A stretch of 47,480 nucleotides of DNA, from positions 1 through 47,480 of the forward strand of contig RECR01000089.1 in NCBI GenBank assembly GCA_007693955.1, read 5' to 3'. Made by a program: the position numbers and the translations under genes. Source of the stretch: Gloeocapsa sp. DLM2.Bin57. GTDB lineage: Bacteria > Cyanobacteriota > Cyanobacteriia > Cyanobacteriales > Gloeocapsaceae. Within the stretch, counting starts at the first letter, position 1; each line of letters opens with the position of its first letter. Positions 33,803-42,443 of this stretch are shown here, piece by piece. Below the pieces are notes generated by a model. It made no database searches. It saw only the letters and a list, made by a program, of their open reading frames with translations, and was not told where the DNA came from.

Positions 33803-34421
33803 GACATTGTTTGGAGGCAGCTTTGTCTGGCTTGTTTGATGACGTTTGGTTTTCTTGTAGCTCTTGCTTGATTTGTTTTTTGTACTTTCGTAATCCGTAG
33901 AGACGGTTAGAGAAGCAGTGGATGATGGAGAGCATATCCTGCACAAGTTCTTGCTCTGGTGATAGCTTTGTGTCATAGAGAACCACGAGTTCGCATTCAA
34001 AGTATTCGCAGAGCCATTTGACCATTTCGAACCCGAATCTAACGAGTCGGTCAGGATAGGCAACCACAAGACGTCTGATATCTTTTGTGACAATGCGTTC
34101 CAAAACGGTGATAAATCCAGTTCGCCTGAAATTGAGTCCTGAGCCAATGTCTGATATGACTTCTCCTTCCGGATAGTGTTGACGTAGGAAATCAATCTGT
34201 CTCGTAAGATCGTCTCGTTGAGATGAGGTTGAGACTCTACAATAGAGAACAGTTGTAACTGATTGGGGTTGTAATGTTTTTTCGATTTCGGCGATCGCAT
34301 ATCTCCTGTGTCCTGCAGGTGTTTTAATTGACTTAATTTTGCCTTCAGATTCCCAACGACGAAGGCTGCTGACACTTACAGATAAAGCTAGTGCAGCTTC
34401 TTTAGGGGTTAGGTATTTCAT
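33765..34421 (-). CDS. tnpA: IS607-family serine recombinase TnpA
   Basis: This 218-residue transposase cuts and rejoins DNA through a serine. The N-terminus is a MerR-type helix-turn-helix (MKYLTPKEAALALSVSVSSL, RRWESEGKI, PAGHRRY). The resolvase domain has the catalytic Ser64 in YCRVSTSSQRDDLTRQ, then ISDIGSGLNFRR and VVAYPDRLVRFGFE. The C-terminal third is a helix followed by a low-complexity tail. This N-terminal DNA-binding order is specific to IS607. The 3' end overlaps the start of tnpB in another frame, the usual arrangement. It looks intact. Confidence 0.92.
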   Translation of the reverse strand: MKYLTPKEAALALSVSVSSLRRWESEGKIKSIKTPAGHRRYAIAEIEKTLQPQSVTTVLYCRVSTSSQRDDLTRQIDFLRQHYPEGEVISDIGSGLNFRRTGFITVLERIVTKDIRRLVVAYPDRLVRFGFEMVKWLCEYFECELVVLYDTKLSPEQELVQDMLSIIHCFSNRLYGLRKYKKQIKQELQENQTSSNKPDKAASKQCLENQGVPVKRVT

Positions 34422-34531
34422 TATCTATTACTAGCTTACTAATTTTAGTTTAGCAGATTATTGCTTATTTAAGCGCTTTGACGAGAAATTTGGTAGCTAA
34501 TAATGATGTCCTCAACCTCTGGAGTAGAAAA

Positions 34532-34969
34532 TTAATCAATTTTGCTGGTATTTCCCGCTTTTACCCAACCTTCTAGATTAGTACCAGGAATAATAACTCT
34601 TTGCCAAGTTTCATCAGGGTTAGTCCCAAGTACAATTAACTCTTGATTGTACGCTACTCCACCGAGACGTTCAGAATCAGGATCAGGTTGAGATCTCAGA
34701 CTCAAACCATCCGACCAAGTAACTATAGCGCGATAACCTTCAGGCTGGGGTATTTCTTCTTCCTCTGCTTCTTCAAGGGGAGAAATATCTATAACGACTT
34801 CCTCTTCTACAACAGGTGGAGACATAGTTTCAGCGAACAAAGGTTGAGAAGGAGTGTCAGCTAATTTACTTAAAAGATAAACAGCAATACCCGCACCGAT
34901 TCCCGCGGTAAGCAGAAGACCTAAAACAAAACCCAAGATAAATTGTACAATCTTCCAGAAAGTCTGCAT
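34532..34969 (-). CDS. Membrane-anchored SH3-domain protein
   Basis: This 145-residue protein has an N-terminal membrane helix at about 9-33 (FILGFVLGLLLTAGIGAGIAVYLL). An acidic proline-containing linker (about 45-76, EEEVVIDISPLEEAEEEEIP) follows. A bacterial SH3 domain covers about 78-140 (SDGLSLRSQPDPDSERLGGV, then GWVKAGNTS). It should face the periplasm and bind peptidoglycan or a protein partner. It stands alone on the minus strand, divergent from the glycan gene at 35020. Confidence 0.8.
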   Translation of the reverse strand: MQTFWKIVQFILGFVLGLLLTAGIGAGIAVYLLSKLADTPSQPLFAETMSPPVVEEEVVIDISPLEEAEEEEIPQPEGYRAIVTWSDGLSLRSQPDPDSERLGGVAYNQELIVLGTNPDETWQRVIIPGTNLEGWVKAGNTSKID

Positions 34970-35019
34970 TATGAACTAAGCTAAATGATTAAAATATAAC
35001 CTTAATTGTACTCAAATTA

Positions 35020-36714
35020 ATGCTCAAAAAAGTACTTAAACAACAACCCTTTCTCGCGCGTCAAGTACGTCTAGCTAAACGCAAAAAACGATCTATCGTA
35101 GATCGTCCCCATTGGGAGGAGTTTGTTAACTCTGAAGCCATTGCTTGGCATAACATCCTAACACAAGCTAAAACAGGAGAGTTGATTTTAATTCCTACTA
35201 GTATTGGGGGAGACATTCATCTGATCTCTATAGAAAGTCTTTTAGCAGTAGCTTTGACACTGAGAGGAGCACAAGTACATTTTCTTCTCTGTGATGGTAT
35301 TCTTCCGGCTTGTTTTTGGTGTGATGCGACTTTTTACCCTAAACAGGAATACTTTGCTAAAACCGGTCCACAACAAGATTTATGTAATCTCTGTTATCCT
35401 TTTGCGCAAGAAGTTTTACAACCCCTAGGATTAACTATACACCGTTATAGTGATTTTCTCACCGAACCAGACTATCAAGAAGCAGCTAAACTCGCTAACT
35501 CTCTATCTAGAAAAGAAATACCCCAATATACCTGGTCAGAAATTAAAGTAGGTGAACACGCTTTAGCTGGTGCATTAAGATTTTATGCTAGTGCGTCTTT
35601 AGAAAGTGAGTCACAAGGTGAAGAGATTTTACGACGTTATTTTCAAGCAGCACTTTTGACTACGTTGGCAACACAAAAACTACTCACAACCCATAATTAT
35701 CATTGTGCAGTATTTAACCATGGTATCTACGTACCTCAAGGATTAACAGGAGAAGTAGCGCGTCAACAAGGTGTCAGAATAGTTAACTGGAATCCTGCGT
35801 ATCGTAAACAATGTTTTATTTTTACTCATCACGATACCTATCATCATCAATTGATGTGGGAAAATGTCACTAATTGGGAAAATATCCCCTGGAATAAACA
35901 ACTAGAACAACAATTACTCGATTATCTTAAAAGTCGTTGGGTAGGTAGTAACGATTGGATCTGGTTTCATGAAAACCCCCAATTTGACTTAAAGGCGATC
36001 GCTAGTGAAATTGGGGTGGATTTTACCCTTCCTTGTATTGGCTTACTAACTAACGTCATGTGGGATGCACAATTACACTACCCCGCTAACGCTTTTAAGA
36101 GTTTACTAGATTGGGTACTCACCACTATTGAGTATTTTAGACAACGTCGGGATTTACAATTACTGATTAGAGTTCATCCCGCAGAAATTAGGGGTACTTT
36201 ACCTTCTCGTCAACCCATTATCGCTGAAATCGCTAAAGCTATTCCCAACCTTCCCCCCAATGTTTTTATTATCCCTCCAGAGAGTCAAGTTAGTACCTAC
36301 GCTGCTATGTTAGCCTGCAGGGCTGTACTTATTTACGGGACAAAAATGGGTGTAGAGTTAACTAGTATGGGTATTCCCGTCATCGTCGCAGGTGAAGCTT
36401 GGATACGCAATAAACAAATTACTCGAGATGCTACCTCTATTGAAGAATATATCAGCTATCTAGACCAATTACCTTTGAGTGAGGGTTTAAGTGATGATAC
36501 CCTAATACGAGCACGTAAATACGCTTATCACTTCTTTTTTAGACGTATGATACCTCTAGAGTTGACTACTCAAGCTCAAAATCCTTCTGAATTTAAACTG
36601 AAACCTGATTTAAAAATAGCTGATTTATTACCTGGTAATAGTCGTGGTTTAGATTTAATCTGTGATGGTATTCTCCAGGGAAGTGAGTTTATTTATCCTG
36701 CTGAATTAGATTAA
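35020..36714 (+). CDS. Capsule polysaccharide biosynthesis-like glycosyltransferase (GT-B-like)
   Basis: This 564-residue soluble protein has a C-terminal region like that of capsule synthesis/export transferases: TLPCIGLLTNVMWD, LLIRVHPAEIRG, NVFIIPPESQVSTY and YGTKMGVELTSMGIPVIVAG. The last motif is the nucleotide-sugar site of the Kps/Capsule_synth group. The N-terminal half has GGDIHLISIESLLAVAL and a Cys pair (CNLC) of unknown role. It is followed after 1 nt by a GT4 glycosyltransferase gene. Together they suggest assembly of a surface glycan. Donor and acceptor are unknown. Confidence 0.75.
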   Translation: MLKKVLKQQPFLARQVRLAKRKKRSIVDRPHWEEFVNSEAIAWHNILTQAKTGELILIPTSIGGDIHLISIESLLAVALTLRGAQVHFLLCDGILPACFWCDATFYPKQEYFAKTGPQQDLCNLCYPFAQEVLQPLGLTIHRYSDFLTEPDYQEAAKLANSLSRKEIPQYTWSEIKVGEHALAGALRFYASASLESESQGEEILRRYFQAALLTTLATQKLLTTHNYHCAVFNHGIYVPQGLTGEVARQQGVRIVNWNPAYRKQCFIFTHHDTYHHQLMWENVTNWENIPWNKQLEQQLLDYLKSRWVGSNDWIWFHENPQFDLKAIASEIGVDFTLPCIGLLTNVMWDAQLHYPANAFKSLLDWVLTTIEYFRQRRDLQLLIRVHPAEIRGTLPSRQPIIAEIAKAIPNLPPNVFIIPPESQVSTYAAMLACRAVLIYGTKMGVELTSMGIPVIVAGEAWIRNKQITRDATSIEEYISYLDQLPLSEGLSDDTLIRARKYAYHFFFRRMIPLELTTQAQNPSEFKLKPDLKIADLLPGNSRGLDLICDGILQGSEFIYPAELD

Positions 36715-36715
36715 A

Positions 36716-37852
36716 ATGCTAAAAATAGCTATCGATGTAACTTCCCTACGTTCTAAACCTAGTGGGATTGGTGTTTATATTACTAATCTTGTCCAAGGTT
36801 TAATTAAGCTGCAATCTGAGTCTAATTTCAACCTTTCTTTAGTCTATCAACCTAGTTTTAAAAAATGGTTAAGGGGTGATTTATCTCCTAGTTATAACCA
36901 GAACTTTTCTCTTGAGACTCATTGTCTCCCTCTTCCCGTCACTCTATCTACTTTACTAACTAATTTTCCTAATCCCATTTTATCTCTATTAGAACCTTCT
37001 TTAGGTTCTCCAGATATCCTACAGGGTACTGACCATTTTGTCTATCCCTCTCACAAAAGTAAGAATATTTTAACTATACATGATTTAACTTTTATCAAAT
37101 ATCCTCAATATGTTAATTCTATTGTCAAAACTTATTATTCTCGCTTGCAAAAATGCTTACAATGGACTGATTTAATTATCACTTTCTCGGAAAATACTAA
37201 ACAAGAAATTAACTATTATTTCAATATATCTCCAGAGAAAATTATAGTAACTCCTCAAGCTAGTCGCTTTTTCTTAACTCCGACAACTCTTAATAAATCT
37301 CAGGTAAATTATGACTTTTCTGTACCCTATTTATTATTTGTAAGTACTCTTGAACCGAGAAAGAATATTGTTAATTTAATCAAGGCTTTTAATTATCTCA
37401 AAAAACAACATGACATCCCTCATAATTTAGTTTTAATTGGACAAAAAGGCTGGTTTTATCAACCAATCCTAGAAGCGATCGCTAACTCTCCTTATACTGA
37501 AAATATCCATCATCTTGATTATCTTTCCGATGAGTTAGTAGTTTTATTCTATCGTCAAGCAGATGTATTTGTTTATCCTTCCTATTATGAAGGTTTTGGA
37601 TTACCAGTTTTAGAAGCAATGACTCTAGAAACCCCTGTAATTACTTCTAACACTTCTTGTTTACCCGAAATCGCCAAAGATGCAGCATTATTAATTAATC
37701 CCGATGATTATCAAGAATTAGCCACAGCAATCTTACGAGTAATCAGCGATCGACAATTGCGTCAAGACTTAATTCAACGCGGTAAAATCAGAAGTAGTCT
37801 TTATTCTTGGTCAAAAACTGCACAAGCAACCTTGGAAGCTTATCAGTTATAG
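36716..37852 (+). CDS. GT4-family glycosyltransferase
   Basis: This 378-residue GT-B enzyme opens with KIAIDVTSLRSKPSGIGVY, the glycine-rich acceptor-side loop. The donor-binding half has LFVSTLEPRKNI, VLIGQKGWFY and the EX7E motif in YEGFGLPVLEAMTLETPVI. It transfers a nucleotide-activated sugar in lipopolysaccharide or exopolysaccharide synthesis. Only one base separates its ATG from the stop of the gene upstream. Its stop codon lies inside the first bases of a dispersed repeat, so the original 3' flank has been altered. Confidence 0.88.
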   Translation: MLKIAIDVTSLRSKPSGIGVYITNLVQGLIKLQSESNFNLSLVYQPSFKKWLRGDLSPSYNQNFSLETHCLPLPVTLSTLLTNFPNPILSLLEPSLGSPDILQGTDHFVYPSHKSKNILTIHDLTFIKYPQYVNSIVKTYYSRLQKCLQWTDLIITFSENTKQEINYYFNISPEKIIVTPQASRFFLTPTTLNKSQVNYDFSVPYLLFVSTLEPRKNIVNLIKAFNYLKKQHDIPHNLVLIGQKGWFYQPILEAIANSPYTENIHHLDYLSDELVVLFYRQADVFVYPSYYEGFGLPVLEAMTLETPVITSNTSCLPEIAKDAALLINPDDYQELATAILRVISDRQLRQDLIQRGKIRSSLYSWSKTAQATLEAYQL

Positions 37853-38170
37853 CGCTACTTTCTAAGGGAAAAGGGGGGAGAGGGGGAGCTCACAGGTGTA
37901 GGTTTTTAACATTTCGGTGAAGACGAGACAAGGAAGGAACGAAGAATGGGGGACAAGGTAGATACTACAATTCAAAAAGTGTGTTTTTGATTCAAGGTAA
38001 TATTTAAATACATATACTTCGAGAGTCTACTTTCCCTCCTTGTCTGCCTTGTCTTACCTTGACTACAAACTTATTGTAAAAAACCTACCCTTGTCAGGAG
38101 AGGGGGAGACGGGAGAGGGGAGTATGATATATAGGAATAATAACACCTAATACCTAATACCTCATACCGA
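37848..38170. repeat. Dispersed purine-rich repeat split by a MITE-like insertion
   Basis: The left part (37848-37888) begins TATAGCGCTACTT and enters the purine core. The right part (38097-38170) resumes with GGGGGAGACGGGAG, GGGGAGTATGATATATAGG and AATAATAACACCTAATACC. Joined, they match the order of the intact copy at 6835-6934. Together with the insertion this accounts for nearly all of the 335-bp gap between the glycosyltransferase and FHA-PrsW genes. Confidence 0.65.
37889..38096. mobile_element. 208-bp MITE-like element with inverted ends and 12-bp direct repeats
   Basis: The ends are imperfect inverted repeats: TCACAGGTGTAGGTTTTT on the left against TGACAAGGGTAGGTTTTTT on the complement of the right. 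About 18 of the first 22 bases agree. GGAGAGGGGGAG flanks it on both sides (37877-37888 and 38097-38108), which fits a target duplication. Inner AGACAAGG/CCTTGTCT words add further dyad symmetry. It has no ORF, so it would need a transposase supplied elsewhere. The duplication lies in purine-rich DNA, so chance must be considered. Confidence 0.6.
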
Positions 38171-38187
38171 ACTCTAGTGATAATGAC

Positions 38188-39474
38188 CTAGTTTAAATTC
38201 CGAAACTGGGTAGCAAAATTTTCGGTTCGATTTGGCGAAAGTTGACGGGCTTTGAGAATAGCTGCAATCAAAAATACATAACTCAAAATACCCGAGAAAG
38301 CTAAAAAAGAATACACAATCAAAATGTTGTTAGAAACACTAGCTGCAGCGTTCCAGAAACCGTGTAAAACTGAGGATGTTAACCAACCAATTAATAACAA
38401 TGACCGCCGTTTAGATGGTTTTAACATACTTAACCCGATAAAATAACCAAAATAGCCACTATAAGCCATATGTCCTGTGATTGAACCTAAAGTACGAGGA
38501 ATTAATAACTGTAATCCCGCTAAATGTCCTCCCTGTTCGATCATCATTGGTACATATTGTCCTAAAGTTTCAATAAAGGTAAACCCTGCACCAGCTGCTG
38601 CTACAATTAAAATCCCGTCTAAGGGTTCCCAAATCCCGATTCTTTCACGCCAAGGTGATCTCAAAATGGAACTAAACCAAATCAAAACAAAAGCTGGTAA
38701 AGCTTTAAGTAATTCCTCCATTAAACCAGCACCAAAAAAGTTAGCAATAAAAGCACTAGCAAAGTTATTTTGCTCAATTCCTCCTGGTAAAACTCCCCGA
38801 AAGATAATTATAAATATTATTAAAAGTGGACTTACTAAGATAATAATTTCAGCAATAGCTACACCCAACAATAACCACCAGGGCTTATGCTTACCACACA
38901 AACGGTAGATAAAATAATAAGCTAAGGTAATAATATACGTTCCCAATAAAATATTAAACAGTACAGGATTATTAATAACAAAAAATAAACTGACAATAAA
39001 AAAACAAGTTAGTATTCCTGGTATTAAAAATCCTTTATTAAATAAATTATTTTTTTTTGATAAAATTGGCACTAATTGGGTTAGTCTTAAAGCTTCGTTA
39101 TTGTTATTATTATTTGTTCTTAAAGACTGTAGCAAATTATTAAAGACAAACTCAGGACCATCTTGACTAAGTTTAATGATATCTCCTGGTGTTAAGATCT
39201 GACTTCCCTGTAGGCGAACATTATTAACAAAAGTTCCGTTAGAACTATGGTCATATACTTCCCAACTGACTACTTGTTGGGTTGTTGGGTAATTAACAGG
39301 TCTAATTTCTACATGGACTCGCGATACTGTCTGACAAACGTTAGAATCTATGACAATTTCACACTTACTAGCGTCTCTACCAATACATAGAGACCTATCT
39401 GTAGATAGAGGGTAATCGATTGCTTGTCCTCCAATAATCTGGTGAGGTTTTTTGGGAGTTATATAAGCATTCAT
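38188..39474 (-). CDS. FHA domain fused to PrsW-type intramembrane protease
   Basis: The protein has 428 residues. The N-terminal FHA domain (about 25-115) has IGRDASKCEIVID, TVSRVHVEIRP and DHSSNGTFVNN, the phosphothreonine-binding loops. A linker (about 118-145) leads to at least eight membrane helices with the PrsW motifs: FFGAGLMEELLKALPAF (the EExxK pair), AGFTFIETLGQY, TGHMAYSGYFGY and SVLHGFWNA, carrying the catalytic Glu and His. PrsW cleaves membrane proteins such as anti-sigma factors. The FHA domain suggests that recruitment or activity depends on Ser/Thr phosphorylation. No kinase or anti-sigma gene is adjacent. Confidence 0.88.
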   Translation of the reverse strand: MNAYITPKKPHQIIGGQAIDYPLSTDRSLCIGRDASKCEIVIDSNVCQTVSRVHVEIRPVNYPTTQQVVSWEVYDHSSNGTFVNNVRLQGSQILTPGDIIKLSQDGPEFVFNNLLQSLRTNNNNNNEALRLTQLVPILSKKNNLFNKGFLIPGILTCFFIVSLFFVINNPVLFNILLGTYIITLAYYFIYRLCGKHKPWWLLLGVAIAEIIILVSPLLIIFIIIFRGVLPGGIEQNNFASAFIANFFGAGLMEELLKALPAFVLIWFSSILRSPWRERIGIWEPLDGILIVAAAGAGFTFIETLGQYVPMMIEQGGHLAGLQLLIPRTLGSITGHMAYSGYFGYFIGLSMLKPSKRRSLLLIGWLTSSVLHGFWNAAASVSNNILIVYSFLAFSGILSYVFLIAAILKARQLSPNRTENFATQFRNLN

Positions 39475-39648
39475 CTTTGACTCACTATTTTATTTAGACG
39501 TAATTTAATTCTACTAGAAAGTTGTCTATAAAGTTTTGTTAACTAATTTACCATTAAAATCTAAATAAAAGTTAATAAAATGTTCCCTTTCCGCAAAGAT
39601 TGTCTAGAATTTACCAAATTACTTGCAAAATAAACTGAGAATTTGGTT

Positions 39649-39990
39649 ATGTCTTATACTTTTGACATCATTGGTGTAGCTCCAGTTCTAAATTTCTTTT
39701 ACCATCAAGAAAAAGTGGAAAAAAACCCTAAACGGAGTAAAGCTTATTTAGGAAGCGATCGATGTACTTTAGATGCTTTTATGCGTTCAGCTGAATTAAT
39801 CTACGCTAAACCAGATTGGAATTGGGATAAGGTTATGAGTACCATGGTTAATTTTTGGCTAAAATACCCCGAATCAATCCAATATTGGCAAGGAGAGTTA
39901 GCTAAAGCGGGTTCAGAAAACTTGATAGTTGCCAGAATTGCTAATGTTGATGTTTTGAGAAATGAACTAGAATATATTTTTCAAGATTAA
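39649..39990 (+). CDS. Conserved-looking hypothetical protein, 113 residues
   Basis: The start is ATG 39649, with a TTG in frame 6 nt upstream. It is a soluble, mainly helical protein with YTFDIIGVAPVLNFFYHQ at the N-terminus and two Trp-rich stretches (KPDWNWDKVMSTMVNFW, YPESIQYWQGEL). It has natural composition and a possible hairpin terminator 14 nt downstream. I do not recognise a named family and assign no function. Confidence 0.6.
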   Translation: MSYTFDIIGVAPVLNFFYHQEKVEKNPKRSKAYLGSDRCTLDAFMRSAELIYAKPDWNWDKVMSTMVNFWLKYPESIQYWQGELAKAGSENLIVARIANVDVLRNELEYIFQD

Positions 39991-40003
39991 CAACCATAAC
40001 CAA

Positions 40004-40027
40004 GGTGAGGCAATCAATTTCCTCACC
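40004..40027 (+). terminator. Hairpin after the 39649 gene
   Basis: GGTGAGG (40004-40010) and CCTCACC (40021-40027) form a perfect 7-bp stem with loop CAATCAATTT. There is no T-tract, so termination is only possible. Confidence 0.4.
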
Positions 40028-40135
40028 AATAAGATTAACATCAGTAAAGCACTCAGGCAAGAGTAGGGAGTGTGGGAAGATGGGGAGACGGGATTAGGGG
40101 AGAATTCCGAAGAAAGGAAGAAAGGAATTGGGTTT

Positions 40136-40211
40136 CACCGTTCCACCATTCCACCGTTCCACCGTTCCACCATTCCACCATTCCACCATTCCACCGTTCC
40201 ACCGTTCCACC
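40136..40211. repeat. 8-bp tandem repeat, nine and a half units
   Basis: Units are CACCGTTC or CACCATTC in the order G,A,G,G,A,A,A,G,G, followed by a partial CACC. The array ends 18 bp before the rnc start. It is preceded by a purine-rich stretch (40064-40105) like the core of the dispersed repeat. Unit length 8 is not a multiple of 3, so it is not a coding repeat. Confidence 0.9.
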
Positions 40212-40229
40212 TAAATTACTTTTAAGATT

Positions 40230-40916
40230 ATGTTACCTCAAAAACTTCCAGTAATTAATAATCACGAACTATTTCAACAAGCTTTAACTCATCGTTCCTA
40301 CGCTCATGAATCCCTTTGTAAAGCAGATAATGAAAGACTAGAATTTCTCGGTGATGCGGTGTTAGGTTTTTTGATAGCTGAATCACTCTATCAACGTTAT
40401 CCCGAGTTAGATGAAGCAGACTTGACTAAACTACGTGCTATGTTAGTAGATCAAACACAATTAGCTAATATAGCGCAAGAAATGGGATTAGGTAAACTTA
40501 TTCGTATCGGTAAAGGTGCAGAAAAAAACGCCGTTAGAAATAGTTCTGCTGTACTTTCTGATACCCTAGAAGCGGTTATTGGTGCTTATTTTCTCGATCA
40601 AGGAATTAGTGCGGTTAAAGAATATATAGAATGTTTATTTATTCCCCTAGCGGATGAAATCCTCTCTAGTAAAGCTTCAGAACCTAAAACTTATCTCAAT
40701 GATGCCAAAAATTTACTGCAACAATGGGCAATTGTTAATATGGGAGAAAATCCGATTTATAAACTACTCAATGAGGTTGGTCCTCCTCATGCTAAAACTT
40801 TTACCATAGAAGTCCAAATCAAAAGTGGAGTCTATGGAGTCGGTGAGGGATCTCGCAAACAGGAAGCAGAAAAAAAAGCCGCTTTAGCAGCTTTGAAAAA
40901 GTTATCTATAATTTAA
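40230..40916 (+). CDS. rnc: Ribonuclease III
   Basis: This 228-residue double-strand-specific RNase processes rRNA and regulates mRNAs. The catalytic signature NERLEFLGDAVLGFL (34-48) holds Glu38 and Asp42. The second acidic cluster is in SDTLEAVIGAYFLDQG. The C-terminal double-stranded RNA-binding domain (about 155-225) ends GVGEGSRKQEAEKKAALAAL. The length is normal. The start is ATG 40230, immediately downstream of an 8-bp tandem array that occupies its leader. The next gene starts 1 nt after its stop. Confidence 0.93.
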   Translation: MLPQKLPVINNHELFQQALTHRSYAHESLCKADNERLEFLGDAVLGFLIAESLYQRYPELDEADLTKLRAMLVDQTQLANIAQEMGLGKLIRIGKGAEKNAVRNSSAVLSDTLEAVIGAYFLDQGISAVKEYIECLFIPLADEILSSKASEPKTYLNDAKNLLQQWAIVNMGENPIYKLLNEVGPPHAKTFTIEVQIKSGVYGVGEGSRKQEAEKKAALAALKKLSII

Positions 40917-40917
40917 G

Positions 40918-41370
40918 ATGATACAAACATTAACCCAGTCTATCGAAATAGAAGCAAGTCCTGCAGTAGTCGAACATTGTCTGAGCGATCGCGTTTTGAT
41001 GCACCGTTGGTTGAATCCTATGTTACGTTGTGAACCTATAGGGGAATGGAGTACCGAGTTAAATAGTCGCAGTCGCTTTATCATCAATATCCCTCTCTTA
41101 CAACCAACTCTAGAAAGTCAGGTAATCCAGAGAGAGTCAGGATTAATCCTCTGGCAATTTACAGGTTTTTTTCAAGGATGCGATCGCTGGGAATGTCAAC
41201 CGATACCCACAGGAACTAAACTAATTAACAGTTTTGAATTCACTATCCCCAACCCTCTAGTTAGTTTTGGCTATAATCTTGTGGCTGCTAGATTAACCAA
41301 ACAAGATATGGAAGCACAACTAAAAAGACTCAAACTCATAGCAGAATATCATCAACTTAACAAAAATTAG
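40918..41370 (+). CDS. START/SRPBCC-fold protein
   Basis: This 150-residue ligand-binding helix-grip protein has SIEIEASPAVVEHCLSD at the start and then RSRFIINIPLLQ. LILWQFTGFFQGCDRWEC follows, with a long C-terminal helix (VAARLTKQDMEAQLKRLK). This is the layout of polyketide-cyclase/dehydrase and coenzyme-Q-binding families. The ligand is unknown. It follows rnc by 1 nt, so the two are surely co-transcribed, though I know of no functional tie. Confidence 0.8.
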   Translation: MIQTLTQSIEIEASPAVVEHCLSDRVLMHRWLNPMLRCEPIGEWSTELNSRSRFIINIPLLQPTLESQVIQRESGLILWQFTGFFQGCDRWECQPIPTGTKLINSFEFTIPNPLVSFGYNLVAARLTKQDMEAQLKRLKLIAEYHQLNKN

Positions 41371-41456
41371 TTAGACTAGAAAAAAGTAACCTTAAATAAT
41401 AAAAGTGCTTTTAAGCTATCTATAGTAATTAGGAAACAAAATTTAAATAGAATACA

Positions 41457-42443
41457 ATGACAATCGATAATAGCCGTTTACGCACTGAGATATTAAATAC
41501 AGAAGTTATTACTCGTAACACTGGCAAAAAATTAGGAGTAGTCAAAGAATTATTAGTTGATGTAGATGGACGAGAAGTAGTAGCTCTAGGATTAAGAGAT
41601 AACCGTTTTGCCGTTTCAGGGTTACCAAAATACTTATATCTGAGTAATATTAGTCAAACAGGGGATGTCATCCTAGTAGAAGACGAAGACGTCATCGAAG
41701 ATGTAGATGTAGAAGTCTATAGTCAACTAGTCAATAGTGAAGTAATCACCGAAACAGGAGAGCCACTAGGAAGAGTCAGAGATTTTCAATTCAACCCCAC
41801 CGATGGTAGAGTCTCCTCGATTATTATCGCTTCGGTTGGTTATCATCAAATTCCCGAACAATTGATTAGTACCTATGAATTGTCTATGGATGAGGTAATT
41901 AGTGGTGGTCCTAATCGCTTGATCGTTTTTGAAAGTGCAGAAGATCGCTTGACTCAAATAAGCGTAGGTTTATTGGAACGCCTCGGAATCGGTAAACCTC
42001 CCTGGGAAAAAGAAGCAGAAGAAAGCTACTACCCACCAGTTACCCCCGCAGAAAACCAACTACCTAGTCGTATCCCCATCCGTACACCCGTCGCCGAAAA
42101 AGTAGAGGAAAAAGTCCCCATTTCTCAAGAAAATTGGCATGATGATGATTGGGAAGATCCCTACACTCCTGTTACTCCCCAAAAACAAGCAGAATCAATC
42201 CGTTATCCTGAATACGAAGAAGATCTAGAAGAGAGTAACTGGGGAGAAAGTGATGATTATGAACCTACTCCCCCTGTTTATCAACCCCTTAACAAACAAC
42301 CAGATTATGATTATGACTATGATTATGATGAGAAAAGCGATATCTGGGATGATGATGTAGAGCCACAACCTCTACAAGCACCTAGAATTAATCTGACTGA
42401 TAAACAAAAAGCACGAGAATACGAGGAAGAAACAGATTATTAA
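41457..42443 (+). CDS. Double PRC-barrel domain protein with acidic disordered tail
   Basis: The protein has 328 residues. Two PRC-barrel-like domains cover about 1-85 (GKKLGVVKELLVDVDGREV) and 88-165 (GEPLGRVRDFQFNPTDGRV). The remaining half is disordered, proline and glutamate rich, with Trp-Asp/Glu patches (HDDDWEDPY, EESNWGESDDY) and a YDYDYDYD run at about 290. PRC barrels occur in photosynthetic reaction centres and in RNA-metabolism proteins. The tail could bind basic partners. Its stop overlaps the stop region of the convergent dacB gene by 4 nt. Confidence 0.8.
   Translation: MTIDNSRLRTEILNTEVITRNTGKKLGVVKELLVDVDGREVVALGLRDNRFAVSGLPKYLYLSNISQTGDVILVEDEDVIEDVDVEVYSQLVNSEVITETGEPLGRVRDFQFNPTDGRVSSIIIASVGYHQIPEQLISTYELSMDEVISGGPNRLIVFESAEDRLTQISVGLLERLGIGKPPWEKEAEESYYPPVTPAENQLPSRIPIRTPVAEKVEEKVPISQENWHDDDWEDPYTPVTPQKQAESIRYPEYEEDLEESNWGESDDYEPTPPVYQPLNKQPDYDYDYDYDEKSDIWDDDVEPQPLQAPRINLTDKQKAREYEEETDY

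Larger units (their letters stand above)
30285..34500 (-). mobile_element. IS607-family element carrying a nested group II intron (ends approximate)
   Basis: The order on the minus strand is serine recombinase tnpA (34421), overlapping tnpB, then a group II intron inserted 6 nt after the tnpB stop, then a short 3' flank before the aminopeptidase gene. IS607 elements have no inverted repeats, so the outer ends cannot be placed exactly. They must fall between 34422 and 34531 on one side and 30271 and 30331 on the other. Confidence 0.55.

Noticed and set aside
33686-34375. Separate 229-residue gene overlapping tnpA
   Set aside because: Only its last part (after LPPNN) is protein-like, and it is the start of tnpB in the same frame. 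The rest is the shadow of tnpA.
34475-34531. In-frame 18-codon tail after the SH3 gene stop (FSTPEVEDIIISYQISRQSA)
   Set aside because: It is short, has no support for stop read-through, and probably marks old flanking sequence next to the IS607 element.
40072-40254. 60-residue ORF across the 8-bp array
   Set aside because: Its product is an artefact of the tandem repeat and it overlaps the rnc start.
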